A DNA stretch of 64,000 nt, from positions 3,286,001 to 3,350,000 of the forward strand of contig NZ_JAWJEJ010000001.1 of assembly GCF_032911445.1 (NCBI RefSeq). The letters are read 5' to 3'. Source of the stretch: Sphingomonas sp. HF-S4 (GTDB lineage: Bacteria; Pseudomonadota; Alphaproteobacteria; Sphingomonadales; Sphingomonadaceae). Positions 25,229 to 34,626 of this stretch are shown here, one piece after another (the stretch's first letter is position 1; the number at the start of each line of letters is the position of its first letter). Position numbers and translations under genes: made by a program. Under the pieces are notes generated by a model, which ran no database searches, was not told where the DNA came from, and saw only the letters and a list, made by a program, of their open reading frames with translations.

Positions 25229-26926
25229 ATGTCAATGACTGATCCCGAGCAGATCTGGCGTACCGCATTCCATCATCCCGGCAATTGGGACGATGAATTT
25301 CCGCCGACCACGATGGTCGCGCTGTTCGAGGCCAGCGCCAGCGCCCACCCCGACGCCTGCTTCCTCGACTTCATGGGCCGCAAGTACAGCTATGGCGAGA
25401 CGCTCGACGGCGCCAATCGCGTCGCCTGCGGGCTCAAGGCACTCGGCTATGGCCCTGGCGACCGGATCGGGCTCTTCCTGCCCAACGTGCCGCATTATGT
25501 CGCCGCTTATTACGGCATCCTCAAGCTCGGCGGGACGGTGGTCAATTTCTCGCCGCTCTATTCGGTCGAGGAGCTCGCCGCGCAGGTCGAGGATTCGGGG
25601 ACGAAGCTGCTCTTCACCCTCTCCGCCTCGGCACTGCTGCCGACCGCGCTCAAGGTGCTCGAGCAGAGCGGGCTCGAGCGTCTGGTGGTCGGTTCGGTCG
25701 CCGGTGCGCTGCCTCCGGCCAAGTCGCTCTTCTATCGCTGGTTCCGCGGCAGCGAAGTCACTCCGCGCCCCGAGGACCCACGCATCCTGGCCTTCTCGCA
25801 GCTCATCGCCAACCAGGGCGAATGCGAGCCGCTCGAACTCGACCCCAACCGCGACATCGCCCTCATCCAATATACCGGCGGCACCACGGGCACGCCCAAA
25901 GGCGCGGTGCTCACGCACCAGAACCTTTCGGCCAACGCGCGGCAAGTCGCGCGACTCGACCCCGACATGGCGACGGCCAAGGACAGCATCCTCGGCGTCC
26001 TCCCCTTCTTCCACGTCTTCGCCAATACCTGCGTGCTCAACCGCACCGTGCTGACCGGCGGCGAGATCGCTATGCTGCCGCGGTTCAATGCCAAGCAGGC
26101 GCTCGAGACGCTCCGCCGAACGCGGCCGAGATCGCTCCCCGGCGTCCCCACCATGTACCAGGCGCTGCTCGACGCGCCCGACATGAAGCCCGACGATTTC
26201 AGCTCGCTCAAATTCTGCATCTCGGGCGGCGCACCGCTTTCCGCACAGCTCAAGGAGGAATGGGAGCGCGTCACCGGCGCCCGAGTGCTCGAAGGCTATG
26301 GCCTGTCGGAAAGCTCGGGCGTGGTCTCGGCCAACCCTTATGTCGGGCTCAACAAGCCTGGCACGATCGGCCAGCCGCTCGCCGGCACGCGCGTCCGCCT
26401 GGTCGACAAGGAAGACCCGAGCCGCCCGCCGCCGCCGGGCGAGCCCGGCGAGATCGTCGTCTCGGGCCCGCAGATCATGCAGGGCTATTGGAACCGCCCC
26501 GACGCCGACGCGCAGATCTTCGTCGAAGTCGATGGCGAGGGGCACTGGCTGCGCACCGGTGATGTTGGCACGATCGACGAGGACGGCTTTATCCGCATCG
26601 TCGACCGCCTCAAGGACATGATCGCGGTCGGCGGCTTCAAGGTGTTCCCGAGCCAGATCGAATCGGTGCTCTATCGCCACCCGGCAGTGAAAGAGGCGCT
26701 AGTGATCGGCCTGCCCGATCCCTATCATGGCGAGTTGCCCCACGCTTATGTCGTGCTCGACGAAGACACCGATCCGGTGTCGGGGCCCGATCTCAGCGTC
26801 TGGCTCAACGCCCAGCTCGGCAAGCACGAACGCGTCAGCCAGGTCGTCGTCCGCGAAAGCCTGCCCAAGACGATGATCGGCAAGCTGAGCCGCAAGGACC
26901 TGATCGCCGAAGTGATGGCGGCCTAA
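25229..26926 (+). CDS. long-chain fatty-acid--CoA ligase (AMP-forming)
   Basis: A 565-residue ANL-superfamily enzyme that activates fatty acids to acyl-CoA. Motifs: the P-loop-like YTGGTTGTPKGA near residues 213-224, LPFFHVFAN, GYGLSESSG near 355-363, the hinge LRTGDVGTIDEDGF, and the catalytic-Lys motif KTMIGKLSRKDL near the C-terminus. The size matches FadD. ATG 25229 is used; the second Met (25235) is equally possible. Convergent with the succinate-semialdehyde dehydrogenase gene. Confidence 0.9.
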   Translation: MSMTDPEQIWRTAFHHPGNWDDEFPPTTMVALFEASASAHPDACFLDFMGRKYSYGETLDGANRVACGLKALGYGPGDRIGLFLPNVPHYVAAYYGILKLGGTVVNFSPLYSVEELAAQVEDSGTKLLFTLSASALLPTALKVLEQSGLERLVVGSVAGALPPAKSLFYRWFRGSEVTPRPEDPRILAFSQLIANQGECEPLELDPNRDIALIQYTGGTTGTPKGAVLTHQNLSANARQVARLDPDMATAKDSILGVLPFFHVFANTCVLNRTVLTGGEIAMLPRFNAKQALETLRRTRPRSLPGVPTMYQALLDAPDMKPDDFSSLKFCISGGAPLSAQLKEEWERVTGARVLEGYGLSESSGVVSANPYVGLNKPGTIGQPLAGTRVRLVDKEDPSRPPPPGEPGEIVVSGPQIMQGYWNRPDADAQIFVEVDGEGHWLRTGDVGTIDEDGFIRIVDRLKDMIAVGGFKVFPSQIESVLYRHPAVKEALVIGLPDPYHGELPHAYVVLDEDTDPVSGPDLSVWLNAQLGKHERVSQVVVRESLPKTMIGKLSRKDLIAEVMAA

Positions 26927-26963
26927 AATTCCTTCCACAGGCTCGCGCCCGGGGGAGGGACAA

Positions 26964-28343
26964 TCAATCCCCCGCCTTGCCTGCGCCGTACATCACCGCC
27001 TTCAGGTTCATAAATTCGTGCATCCCCCACGGACCCAGTTCGCGGCCGTGCCCGGAAAGCTTTACGCCGCCGAACGGCGCCTCAGGCGTCGAGGCGAGCA
27101 ATGCATTCACCGCGGTCATCCCCGATTCGATGTCGCGCGCGAACCGCTCGATCTCGGCCTCGTCCTGCGTCCACACCGCCGAGCCCAGCCCATAGGGAAC
27201 GTCGTTCGCCAGCGCGATCGCCGCGTCGATGTCATCAACCCGGTAGACCGCCGCCACCGGCCCGAAGATTTCCTCCTTGGCGACATCGCTCTCGGGATCG
27301 AGCCCGACCAGCACGCCCGGCGTCATCCATGCGCCTTCGCGCTCGATCTTTTCGGCGCCGAACAGAAGCTCCGCACCCGCCGACTTGGCGCGCTCGACCT
27401 GTTCGAGCACGGTCTCGCGCTGGGCGTCGCTCGACAGCGGCCCCATCCCTGTGTCCGCATCCATCGGATCACCGATCTTGACCGCCTTCATGCCCGCGGA
27501 GAATTTCTCGAGAAATGCATCGTACACCTCGGCGTGGACGATTATCCTTTTCGCGCAGATGCAGCTCTGCCCGGCATTCTGGACGCGCGCGGTCACCGCG
27601 GTCTTCGCCGCCAAATCGAGATCGGCCGAGGGCATCACGATCAGCGGGTCCGATCCGCCGAGTTCGAGCACGACCTTCTTGAGCGCCCTGCCCGCCGCTT
27701 GCGCGACCTTGGCGCCCGCGCCTTCGCTGCCGGTCAGCGTCACTGCCACCACGCGCTTGTCGGCAATGATGTCGGAGACCTTGTCGGACTTGATCGCCAG
27801 ATTTTGGAACAGCCCGTCGGGCGCCCCCGCCGCGCTCGCCAGCTGCTGCATCAGCGCGGCGCAGCCCTGCACGCTCGACGCGTGCTTCAACAGCGCGACA
27901 TTGCCCGCCATGATCGTCGGCGCGAGGAAGCGCACCACCTGCCAGTACGGGAAATTCCACGGCATCACCGCGAGTACCGGCCCCATCGGCAGCCAACGTG
28001 CAACTGCGTGGCCGCCCGGAGTCTCGACTTCAGTCGGCGCCAGATAGGAAGGCCCATGCTCGGCGTAATGTCGGAACCCGGAGATGCATTTCTCGACCTC
28101 GGCGATGGCGCTGGTGATCGTCTTGCCCATCTCCTTGACCGCCATCTCGGCAAGGTGCTGCTTGTTGGCCTCCCACTGGTCGGCGATCGCGCCCAGTAGT
28201 TGGGTCCGCTGGTCGAGCGACGCAGTACGCCACGACTGGAAGCAGGTCTGCGCGCGACACAGCGCCAGTTCCACGCCGTCGGCATCGAGCTCCTGGAAGG
28301 TCTCGCCGGCCTCGCCGGTCGCGGGATTGATGCTGGTGAACAT
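26964..28343 (-). CDS. gabD: NAD(P)-dependent succinate-semialdehyde dehydrogenase
   Basis: A 459-residue aldehyde dehydrogenase. Catalytic Cys is in [11 protein letters not shown] and the general-base Glu in [11 protein letters not shown], with MPWNFPYWQ and FGPVAAVY as further family marks. Length and motif wording match the GabD/Sad group that oxidises succinate semialdehyde to succinate. The exact substrate is inferred, as related enzymes act on other aldehydes. The gene is alone on the minus strand and divergent from xseB. Confidence 0.85.
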   Translation of the reverse strand: MFTSINPATGEAGETFQELDADGVELALCRAQTCFQSWRTASLDQRTQLLGAIADQWEANKQHLAEMAVKEMGKTITSAIAEVEKCISGFRHYAEHGPSYLAPTEVETPGGHAVARWLPMGPVLAVMPWNFPYWQVVRFLAPTIMAGNVALLKHASSVQGCAALMQQLASAAGAPDGLFQNLAIKSDKVSDIIADKRVVAVTLTGSEGAGAKVAQAAGRALKKVVLELGGSDPLIVMPSADLDLAAKTAVTARVQNAGQSCICAKRIIVHAEVYDAFLEKFSAGMKAVKIGDPMDADTGMGPLSSDAQRETVLEQVERAKSAGAELLFGAEKIEREGAWMTPGVLVGLDPESDVAKEEIFGPVAAVYRVDDIDAAIALANDVPYGLGSAVWTQDEAEIERFARDIESGMTAVNALLASTPEAPFGGVKLSGHGRELGPWGMHEFMNLKAVMYGAGKAGD

Positions 28344-28426
28344 GGGATCTCCTCGAAACGCAGCCCCAACATGTGACGCGCCTCGGCGGTTGCAATCCCC
28401 TCCCGCCCTGCCGCATAGCGTGCGCC

Positions 28427-28672
28427 ATGGCAGACGAAGCGCAGATTTCCGAACTCTCGTTCGAGGAAGCCCTCAAGGAGCTCGAGCGCATCGTCACGCG
28501 GCTCGAAAGCGGCGACGCGCAGCTTCAGGAGGCGATCGACCTCTATGAGCGGGGCGACCAGCTTCGCCGCCAATGCGCCGCCCGGCTCGACGCAGCGCAA
28601 TCGCGCATCGAGGCGATCCGCACCGATGCGCAGGGCCGCGCCGCCGGCACCGCCCCCTTCGCGGCCGGCTGA
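28427..28672 (+). CDS. xseB: exodeoxyribonuclease VII small subunit
   Basis: An 81-residue protein with the XseB pattern: [38 protein letters not shown], then a short tail. It partners XseA in a nuclease that degrades single-stranded DNA. It leads a tight run with ispA (13-base gap) and coaD, the common alphaproteobacterial xseB-ispA arrangement. Confidence 0.93.
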   Translation: MADEAQISELSFEEALKELERIVTRLESGDAQLQEAIDLYERGDQLRRQCAARLDAAQSRIEAIRTDAQGRAAGTAPFAAG

Positions 28673-28685
28673 GCGAGTGGCGCGC

Positions 28686-29585
28686 ATGGCTGATGCGTCC
28701 CTCACGCTCCAGGCGGCGCTCCGGCAGGTCGCCATCGAGATCGACCGCCAGTTCGACCTGCTGCTCGCGGTCCCCGACGATCCCCGCCAGGGCCTGTATT
28801 GCGCGATGCGCCACGCCACGATCGGCGGCGGCAAGCGGCTGCGGCCGCTGCTCGTGTTCGGTACCGCGGGGCTGTTCGGCGTCGATCGCGGCGCGATGGC
28901 GCGCGTCGCGACCGCGCTCGAATGCATCCATGTCTATTCACTGATCCACGACGACCTGCCGGCGATGGACGATGACGACATGCGCCGGGGCAAGCCCACG
29001 GTGCACAAGGCATTCGACGAGGCGACGGCGATCTTGGCGGGCGACTGCCTCCACGCGCTCGCCTTCGAGCTGCTCGCCTCGGAGCACACGCATCCCGATC
29101 CGTTCGTCCGCATCGAACTGGTCGGCGCGCTCGCGCATGCCTCGGGCCCGGCGGGGATGGCCGGCGGCCAGATGATGGACTTGGCGGCGGAGAAAGCGAG
29201 CTTCGATTTGCCGACGGTCACGCGGCTCCAGGCGATGAAGACCGGCGCATTGATCTCCTGCGCAGTCGAAAGCGGCGCGATCCTGGGCCGCGTGCCCGTG
29301 GAGGGACGTACCGGGCTGCGCGGCTATGCCCGCGACGTCGGGCTCGCCTTCCAGATCGCCGACGACATCCTCGATGCCGAGGGCGACGAGGAATTGGCCG
29401 GCAAGAAGCTCCGCAAGGACGAGGCGGCGGGCAAGGAGACTTTCCTTACCTTGCTCGGCCTCGATCGCGCCCGCGAGCAGGCCCGCCTGCTCGTCGACCA
29501 GGCGATCGCACACCTCAAGCCCTATGGCGCCGAGGCCGATCTGCTCCGCGATATCGCCCGCTACACGCTCGAGAGGGACCGATGA
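28686..29585 (+). CDS. ispA: polyprenyl synthetase (farnesyl diphosphate synthase)
   Basis: A 299-residue short-chain prenyltransferase that condenses IPP with DMAPP/GPP. The first Asp-rich motif is in HDDLPAMDDDDMRRG and the second in QIADDILDAEGD, with GGGKRLRPLL near the start and KTGALISCAVESGAILG in the middle. It follows xseB by 13 bases and its TGA overlaps the ATG of coaD. It feeds isoprenoid synthesis (quinones, undecaprenyl, carotenoids). Confidence 0.92.
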   Translation: MADASLTLQAALRQVAIEIDRQFDLLLAVPDDPRQGLYCAMRHATIGGGKRLRPLLVFGTAGLFGVDRGAMARVATALECIHVYSLIHDDLPAMDDDDMRRGKPTVHKAFDEATAILAGDCLHALAFELLASEHTHPDPFVRIELVGALAHASGPAGMAGGQMMDLAAEKASFDLPTVTRLQAMKTGALISCAVESGAILGRVPVEGRTGLRGYARDVGLAFQIADDILDAEGDEELAGKKLRKDEAAGKETFLTLLGLDRAREQARLLVDQAIAHLKPYGAEADLLRDIARYTLERDR

Positions 29586-30088
29586 CCACCCGTACCGGCG
29601 TCTATCCGGGGACGTTCGATCCCATCACCCGTGGCCATATGGACATCATCCGCCGCGGCGCGAAGCTGGTCGACCGGCTGGTGATCGGGGTGACCACCAA
29701 CCCCTCCAAGTCGCCGATGTTCAGCATCGACGAGCGGATGGAGATGGTGAAGCGCGAGACTGCGGGGATCGACGGCGAAATCCATGTCGTCAGCTTCGAT
29801 TCGCTGCTGATGGATTTCGCCGAGCGCGAGGGCGCGAGCATGATCGTCCGCGGGCTGCGCGCCGTCGCCGATTTCGAGTACGAATATCAGATGGCGGGGA
29901 TGAACCAGCAGCTCAACCATCGTATCGAAACCGTATTTCTGATGGCCGATGTGTCGCTCCAGCCGATCGCAAGCCGCCTGGTCAAGGAAATCGCGCTCTA
30001 TGGCGGCGCGATCCGCAAGTTTGTCAGCCCCGAAGTCGAGGCCGATGTGGTCGCCCGCGTCGAGCAGATCGGCCGCAAGGGTAGCTGA
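29582..30088 (+). CDS. coaD: phosphopantetheine adenylyltransferase
   Basis: A 168-residue nucleotidyltransferase for the penultimate step of coenzyme A synthesis. It shows the PGTFDPITRGHMDII nucleotide-binding start, NPSKSPMF, VRGLRAVADFEYE and the C-terminal ASRLVKEIALYGG. The length is standard. It is coupled to ispA through an ATGA overlap. Confidence 0.95.
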   Translation: MTTRTGVYPGTFDPITRGHMDIIRRGAKLVDRLVIGVTTNPSKSPMFSIDERMEMVKRETAGIDGEIHVVSFDSLLMDFAEREGASMIVRGLRAVADFEYEYQMAGMNQQLNHRIETVFLMADVSLQPIASRLVKEIALYGGAIRKFVSPEVEADVVARVEQIGRKGS

Positions 30089-30161
30089 GACGCTGCCTTT
30101 TCGCCGCCACAGCTTTGCTCTAGACCCTTTGCCGACAAGAAGAATCCGAGTGAGGATGTTG

Positions 30162-30902
30162 ATGCGTTTCGTTGCCGCCCTGGCCGCTGGTGCCACCCTG
30201 TTGTTCGCTGTACCCGCCGCGGCGCAGCTCGGAGGCGGCGGTCCGCCCGCCAAGCCCGAGATCGAGACGTTCAAGGGCGTCGGTGCCGATCCCAAGGCCG
30301 CAGTGGCCACCAGCGTCGCCGCGGATCCCGAAAATACCTGGATTCTCGATTTGTCGAGCGGCGGCCGCGTCGCGATCCGACTGCGTCCCGACGTCGCGCC
30401 CAAGATGGTCGCGCAGATCAAGACGCTCACCCGCCGCAAATTCTATGACGGAATCATCTTCCACCGCGTGATCGACGGCCCCGAAAACATGGCGCAGGGC
30501 GGCGATCCCACCGGCACTGGCGGCGGCGATTCGGACCTTCCCGACGTTCCCGCCGAGTTCAACAACCTGCCGCACGTCCGCGGCGCGGTTTCCGCCGCGC
30601 GCAAGGGCGCGCCGGCAACCGCCACGCCCGAGCAGCGCAAGGCGGCCGAGGACAGCGCCAACAGCCAGTTCTTCATCATGTTCGGCCCGCGGCTCGGCTT
30701 CGATCACGACTATACCGTATTCGGCCGGGTCTCCGAAGGCATGCAATGGGTCGACAAGATCGAGCGCGGCGAACCGCCGGCGAACCCGACCAAGATCGTC
30801 CATGCCTATATCGCCGCCGACAACCCGCCGCCTTTCCAGCCCGCACCGGTCACGGCACCGGCATTGCCGGAAGGCGAGACCCGGGTCACGCTGCCGCAAT
30901 AA
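30162..30902 (+). CDS. periplasmic cyclophilin-type peptidyl-prolyl isomerase
   Basis: A 246-residue exported PPIase. The signal peptide ends at AAAQ (about residue 20), with a cyclophilin domain (about 55-215) marked by FYDGIIFHRVIDG, MAQGGDPTGTG, NSQFFIMFG and DYTVFGRVSEGM. The start at 30162 is chosen because GAGG stands six bases upstream; an ATG at 30156 would be too close to it. An Ala/Pro-rich tail follows the domain. queA begins directly after its stop. Confidence 0.9.
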   Translation: MRFVAALAAGATLLFAVPAAAQLGGGGPPAKPEIETFKGVGADPKAAVATSVAADPENTWILDLSSGGRVAIRLRPDVAPKMVAQIKTLTRRKFYDGIIFHRVIDGPENMAQGGDPTGTGGGDSDLPDVPAEFNNLPHVRGAVSAARKGAPATATPEQRKAAEDSANSQFFIMFGPRLGFDHDYTVFGRVSEGMQWVDKIERGEPPANPTKIVHAYIAADNPPPFQPAPVTAPALPEGETRVTLPQ

Positions 30903-31928
30903 GTGAAGGTCGACCTTTTCGATTTCGAGCTGCCGGCCGAGCGGATCGCGCTTCGACCGGCGGTACCGCGCGACTCCGCCCGGCTGCTTGTGCTGGACGG
31001 CGTAGAGACGCGTGACGCCTGCGTGGGCGAGCTGCCGTCGTTGCTGCGCAAGGGCGACCTGCTCGTCTTCAACGACACCCGCGTCATTCCTGCGCAGCTC
31101 GAAGGCGTCCGGGGTGAGGCCAGGATCGGCGCGACGCTCCACAAGCGCGAGGGACCGCGCCGCTGGCGCGCCTTCATCCGCAACGCCAAGCGGCTGCGCG
31201 AAGGCGACGACATCGATTTCGGAGAAGGTGTAACCGCGACCGCGTCGGACCGCGCCGAGGACGGCAGCTTCGCGCTCGACTTCGCCGGCAACGAACCGGT
31301 CGAGCTATTGCTGACACGTTGCGGCCGGATGCCGCTGCCGCCTTACATTGCCTCGAAGCGCCCAACCGACGCGCGGGACGCCGACGACTACCAGACCATG
31401 TTCGCCAGCGAACCCGGTGCGGTGGCGGCGCCCACGGCTGCGCTGCATTTCACCCCCGAGTTGCTCACGGCGATCGACGCCGCCGGTATCGGCCACACCA
31501 CGCTGACGCTGCATGTCGGCGCGGGTACCTTCCTGCCGGTCAAGGCCGAGGACACGGCAGACCACAGGATGCACGCCGAATGGGGCCGCATCGACCAGGC
31601 TACGGCCGACCGGCTCAACGCCGTCCGGGCGGCCGGCGGACGCGTGATCGCGGTGGGCACCACCAGCCTGCGCCTGATCGAGAGCGCCACGGGCGAGGAC
31701 GATGTGATCCGCCCGTTCGAAGGCGACACCGCGATCTTCATCACGCCTGGCTATCGCTTCAAGGGCGTGGACGGGCTGGTCACCAACTTTCATTTGCCGC
31801 GCTCGACGCTGTTCATGCTGGTATCGGCGCTGATGGGGCTCGACCGGATGCAAGCGGCCTATGCGCATGCCATTGAGAACGACTACAGGTTCTACTCTTA
31901 CGGGGATGCGTCGCTGCTGCTGCCGTAG
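30903..31928 (+). CDS. queA: tRNA preQ1(34) S-adenosylmethionine ribosyltransferase-isomerase
   Basis: A 341-residue enzyme making epoxyqueuosine at tRNA position 34. Motifs include [54 protein letters not shown] and [21 protein letters not shown]. It starts with GTG immediately after the TAA of the cyclophilin gene. It belongs to queuosine synthesis with tgt at 36875, although about 5 kb of unrelated genes separate them. A phage-type tail-collar frame runs antisense into its 3' half. Confidence 0.93.
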   Translation: MKVDLFDFELPAERIALRPAVPRDSARLLVLDGVETRDACVGELPSLLRKGDLLVFNDTRVIPAQLEGVRGEARIGATLHKREGPRRWRAFIRNAKRLREGDDIDFGEGVTATASDRAEDGSFALDFAGNEPVELLLTRCGRMPLPPYIASKRPTDARDADDYQTMFASEPGAVAAPTAALHFTPELLTAIDAAGIGHTTLTLHVGAGTFLPVKAEDTADHRMHAEWGRIDQATADRLNAVRAAGGRVIAVGTTSLRLIESATGEDDVIRPFEGDTAIFITPGYRFKGVDGLVTNFHLPRSTLFMLVSALMGLDRMQAAYAHAIENDYRFYSYGDASLLLP

Positions 31929-32453
31929 CGCCGCCGCCCCGATACGCGCGACGGCGATCGGGGCGTAGCCTGCAGTCCCCAGATTGATGATATAATACAG
32001 CGCGGCATTGATCGGGCGGGTCTCGTGCTGGCTGGTCGTCGCACCGCTGGTGCCCGAGGTCTGCGAGGTCTGGAACCCATAGGCCTTGGCATCGTCGATA
32101 CTGCCCGAGCTGCTGGACACGACCTGGGAATAGCCGTGGCTATGCGTCTGCAGGGCGCAGGGCTGGACCGATCCGACCCCCGAATAGGGAATGTTTGGGT
32201 TCTGCATGTCGTGCCGCGCGCTCGTATCGGGATCGGTCGCCGCGCCGTCGTCGACGCCACGCACGAACTGGCCGCGCAGATCGGGCAAATAGAACTGTCC
32301 GTCCGGCGGCGAGGCGCCAAAGGACTCGCCGATCGCCGCATAGAGCGCCGGATATTGCGAGGTGGATAGAAGGGCACCGTTGCATTCATGCCACCCCGCG
32401 GGCGTGTTGTTCTTCTGGCCGCCCCAAGCCATTATCATCCCGGCTATATTCAT
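31305..32453 (-). CDS. phage tail-collar domain protein, 3' end reading antisense through queA
   Basis: The frame has 382 codons, but only the first 165-175 look native: [60 protein letters not shown], then a Ser/Gly-rich stretch with [17 protein letters not shown]. This is a tail-collar domain as in phage fibres and microcystin-dependent-type proteins. After about 31928 it runs some 620 bases antisense through queA with no recognisable domain, so its own stop seems to have been lost. The N-terminus has no signal peptide. It is divergent from a LysR gene and preceded by AT-rich DNA. Treat the C-terminus as doubtful. Confidence 0.6.
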   Translation of the reverse strand: MNIAGMIMAWGGQKNNTPAGWHECNGALLSTSQYPALYAAIGESFGASPPDGQFYLPDLRGQFVRGVDDGAATDPDTSARHDMQNPNIPYSGVGSVQPCALQTHSHGYSQVVSSSSGSIDDAKAYGFQTSQTSGTSGATTSQHETRPINAALYYIINLGTAGYAPIAVARIGAAALRQQQRRIPVRVEPVVVLNGMRIGRLHPVEPHQRRYQHEQRRARQMKVGDQPVHALEAIARRDEDRGVAFERADHIVLARGALDQAQAGGAHRDHASAGRPDGVEPVGRSLVDAAPFGVHPVVCRVLGLDRQEGTRADMQRQRGVADTGGVDRREQLGGEMQRSRGRRHRTGFAGEHGLVVVGVPRVGWALRGNVRRQRHPAATCQQ

Positions 32454-32629
32454 AGTTTTCTCCGATCTACATCCAATATCGATTTATTTTTAACGCAGTT
32501 TATCTATGCGCATACCTGCCCAGGCATGCGATATGATTACGGTCGACCATGTTTTATCGAATCTATTATTAACGCCTCGACGGCATTAAGCAGAAATACC
32601 GTTCTTCGAGCCTTCCATCAGCAGATCGT
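32454..32629. promoter_or_regulatory. AT-rich divergent control region between tail-collar gene and LysR gene
   Basis: 176 bases clearly richer in A/T than the flanks, with runs such as GATTTATTTTTAACGCAG and CTATTATTAACG. LysR regulators commonly act on divergent neighbours, so the operator may be here. No T-N11-A box could be assigned with confidence. Confidence 0.4.
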
Positions 32630-33526
32630 ATGGCTCAACCGGACGCGCGTACGCTCGAGATCTTCCGCGCCGTAGCCGCAACCGGATCGGCGACGCGCGC
32701 GGCGCAGCGGCTCAACACCACCCAGCCCAACGTCACGCGCGCGATCGGCATGTTCGAGAAGGCGTGCGGCTTCGCGCTATTCGATCGCGGCCGCTATGGC
32801 ATGGCGCTGACTCCGGCCGGCGAGCAGCTGCTGGACGTGGTCAATCGCAACTGGGCGGGGCTCCGAAGCATCGGCAAGGTCATCGCCGAAATGCGTACCG
32901 GGCCACCGGGAACCTTGCGGGCGATCACCGTTCCGTTTCTTGCCGAGTGCGAGTTGCCTGCGTTGCTGGGCGACTATCTGCGCGAGCGGCCTCGGGTCGC
33001 CGTCGCGATCAAGATGGCGACGCACGACTTCGTCTATTTCGACATCGAGACCGGCGGATCGGACGTGGGGGTGATCGTCGGGCCGCCGATGATGGGAACT
33101 GGGCTCCACATATTGCCGATCGGCGAGAGCCGACTGGCGCTCGCGGTGCCTGCAGGGCATCGGCTCGCCGGCCACGCTCTCGTCGATTTCGCCGACCTGC
33201 ACGGCGAGTGCTTCATCCAGCTCACCCGCCCCAACCATATCCGCGTCACCACCGATGCGATGCTCGCGCGCTGTGGCGCGAAGCCGGCGCTGGTGCACGA
33301 GGTGTCCACGCAGCGGACGCTGGTCGAGCTGGTCCGCCACGGCATCGGCATCGGCCTTGCCGATATCGGGATGATCCACAATTGCGCCGGGGGCGTCGTA
33401 CCGGTCGCGATCGATCCCGCTGCCGCCTGGCCGATCCACCTGATCTACAATGGCAGCCGCACCCATTCGACGATGCTCGACAGCTTCCTCGCCTGGTTTG
33501 CGGAGCGGACGCCCGGCCCCGGCTGA
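32630..33526 (+). CDS. LysR family transcriptional regulator
   Basis: A 298-residue regulator with an N-terminal winged helix-turn-helix (about 5-65: LEIFRAVAATGSATRAAQRL, TQPNVTRAI) and a C-terminal substrate-binding-like domain (about 90-290). Such proteins sense a small molecule and control a divergent gene. The divergent partner here is the tail-collar gene, an unusual partner, so the real targets may lie elsewhere. The inducer is unknown. Confidence 0.9.
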   Translation: MAQPDARTLEIFRAVAATGSATRAAQRLNTTQPNVTRAIGMFEKACGFALFDRGRYGMALTPAGEQLLDVVNRNWAGLRSIGKVIAEMRTGPPGTLRAITVPFLAECELPALLGDYLRERPRVAVAIKMATHDFVYFDIETGGSDVGVIVGPPMMGTGLHILPIGESRLALAVPAGHRLAGHALVDFADLHGECFIQLTRPNHIRVTTDAMLARCGAKPALVHEVSTQRTLVELVRHGIGIGLADIGMIHNCAGGVVPVAIDPAAAWPIHLIYNGSRTHSTMLDSFLAWFAERTPGPG

Positions 33527-33611
33527 CGCCGCGGGCGCAGTGGTACATCGCTACGCGATCGGCCATAGAAAGGGGCTATCGAATGCCCGCCTCCAGCCAC
33601 AAGGATATCCG

Positions 33612-34106
33612 ATGCGCCCCGCCCTGCTGCTCGCGGCCCTGTTCGCGACCCCCGCCGTCGCGCAGGAGACCCCGCCACCGATCGTGGTGACCGCACGCCC
33701 CGCGGCGCCCGACCAGCCGCCCGCGACGATGATCGTCGAGCCCGTGGCAATGATGATCGCCGCGTTCGACGCCGACGGCGACGCCCGGGTGACCCGGGTC
33801 GAGTTCGATGCGGGATTGCGCCGCAGCTTCGACGCCATCGACACGCGGCGAACCGGCTCGCTCGGCTATATCGCCTTTTCGGACTGGTCCGAACGCTGGA
33901 TGGGCGACCGCAACACCTTGCCTTCGCCGTTCGAGACCGATCGCGACGGCGACAATCGCATCAGCTTCGACGAACTCGCGGCGCGCTTCGACCTGCTGTT
34001 CGCACGGTTCGACAAGGACAAGGACGGCGTGATCGTCCGCAGCGAGCTCGTCACCGTCCGCCCCCAGGCGCCTCGACCGCCGAACGACGGTCGGCGCAAA
34101 CGCTGA
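33612..34106 (+). CDS. exported EF-hand protein
   Basis: A 164-residue protein with a signal peptide ending at AVAQ (about residue 18). Calcium-loop-like segments are DADGDARVTRVEF near 55, DTDRDGDNRISFDEL-type sequence near 115 and DKDKDGVIVRSEL near 137. The D-x-D-x-D-G spacing of the last two is canonical. AAGGATATCCG precedes the ATG at 33612. Probably a periplasmic calcium-binding protein; partner unknown. Confidence 0.8.
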   Translation: MRPALLLAALFATPAVAQETPPPIVVTARPAAPDQPPATMIVEPVAMMIAAFDADGDARVTRVEFDAGLRRSFDAIDTRRTGSLGYIAFSDWSERWMGDRNTLPSPFETDRDGDNRISFDELAARFDLLFARFDKDKDGVIVRSELVTVRPQAPRPPNDGRRKR

Positions 34107-34109
34107 CGC

Positions 34110-34529
34110 TCAGAAGCGCTTCCAGCGTTCGCTGCCCGCAAACCGGTGCTCCAGGCCCGCGGCGCTGCCGCAGCCGATGAGGTCCGGCCCACGGAACTCG
34201 AAATCGACGAAAACGCGCGGTAGCACGCAATAGCAGCGCCCGGCCAAGTCGATGACGATCGTCCGGCGCTCGAAGCGCACCGCCATCCAACTGCACGCGA
34301 GGTGCGTTCCATCCGGCGTAAAGGCGAAGTTGCCGCCCCAGACCCATCCGGGAAGCGGCGCCCCATCGATCTCCGCGCAGTGATAGCTGTCGCCATGCGG
34401 CGGCTCGCCGACATAAAGCAGCGTCACTTCGTGCCGATCGCCGGGGGAGACCAGCACCAGATCGGCCATGCCCGCCCAACGGCTGGTGCCGTCCGGCGGA
34501 AAGGTCATGCGTTCGGGCGCGCGCTCCAT
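34110..34529 (-). CDS. hypothetical protein (139 aa)
   Basis: It starts near MERAPERMTFPPDGTSRWAG. Visible features: a possible beta-propeller-like strand pattern with GNFAFTPDGTHLACSWMAV and IVIDLAGRCYCVLPRV, and several aromatic residues. No signal peptide, no recognised domain. It is convergent with the EF-hand gene, three bases between the stops, and divergent from the zinc exporter. A longer start at 34595 lacks support. Confidence 0.55.
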   Translation of the reverse strand: MERAPERMTFPPDGTSRWAGMADLVLVSPGDRHEVTLLYVGEPPHGDSYHCAEIDGAPLPGWVWGGNFAFTPDGTHLACSWMAVRFERRTIVIDLAGRCYCVLPRVFVDFEFRGPDLIGCGSAAGLEHRFAGSERWKRF

Positions 34530-34626
34530 CGCCGAACCCCTGCCGCGGGAACCCTGACGATGGCAAGCGCCTCCTTCGCACGCGCGCCCTAGCATTTCCC
34601 ACGACGCCCCGGCTAAGACTCGGGGA

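Noticed and set aside
26940-26975. GGGGGA / TCCCCC hairpin as terminator between the acyl-CoA ligase and gabD
   Set aside because: The stem is only six base pairs, has no T-run and overlaps the gabD stop.
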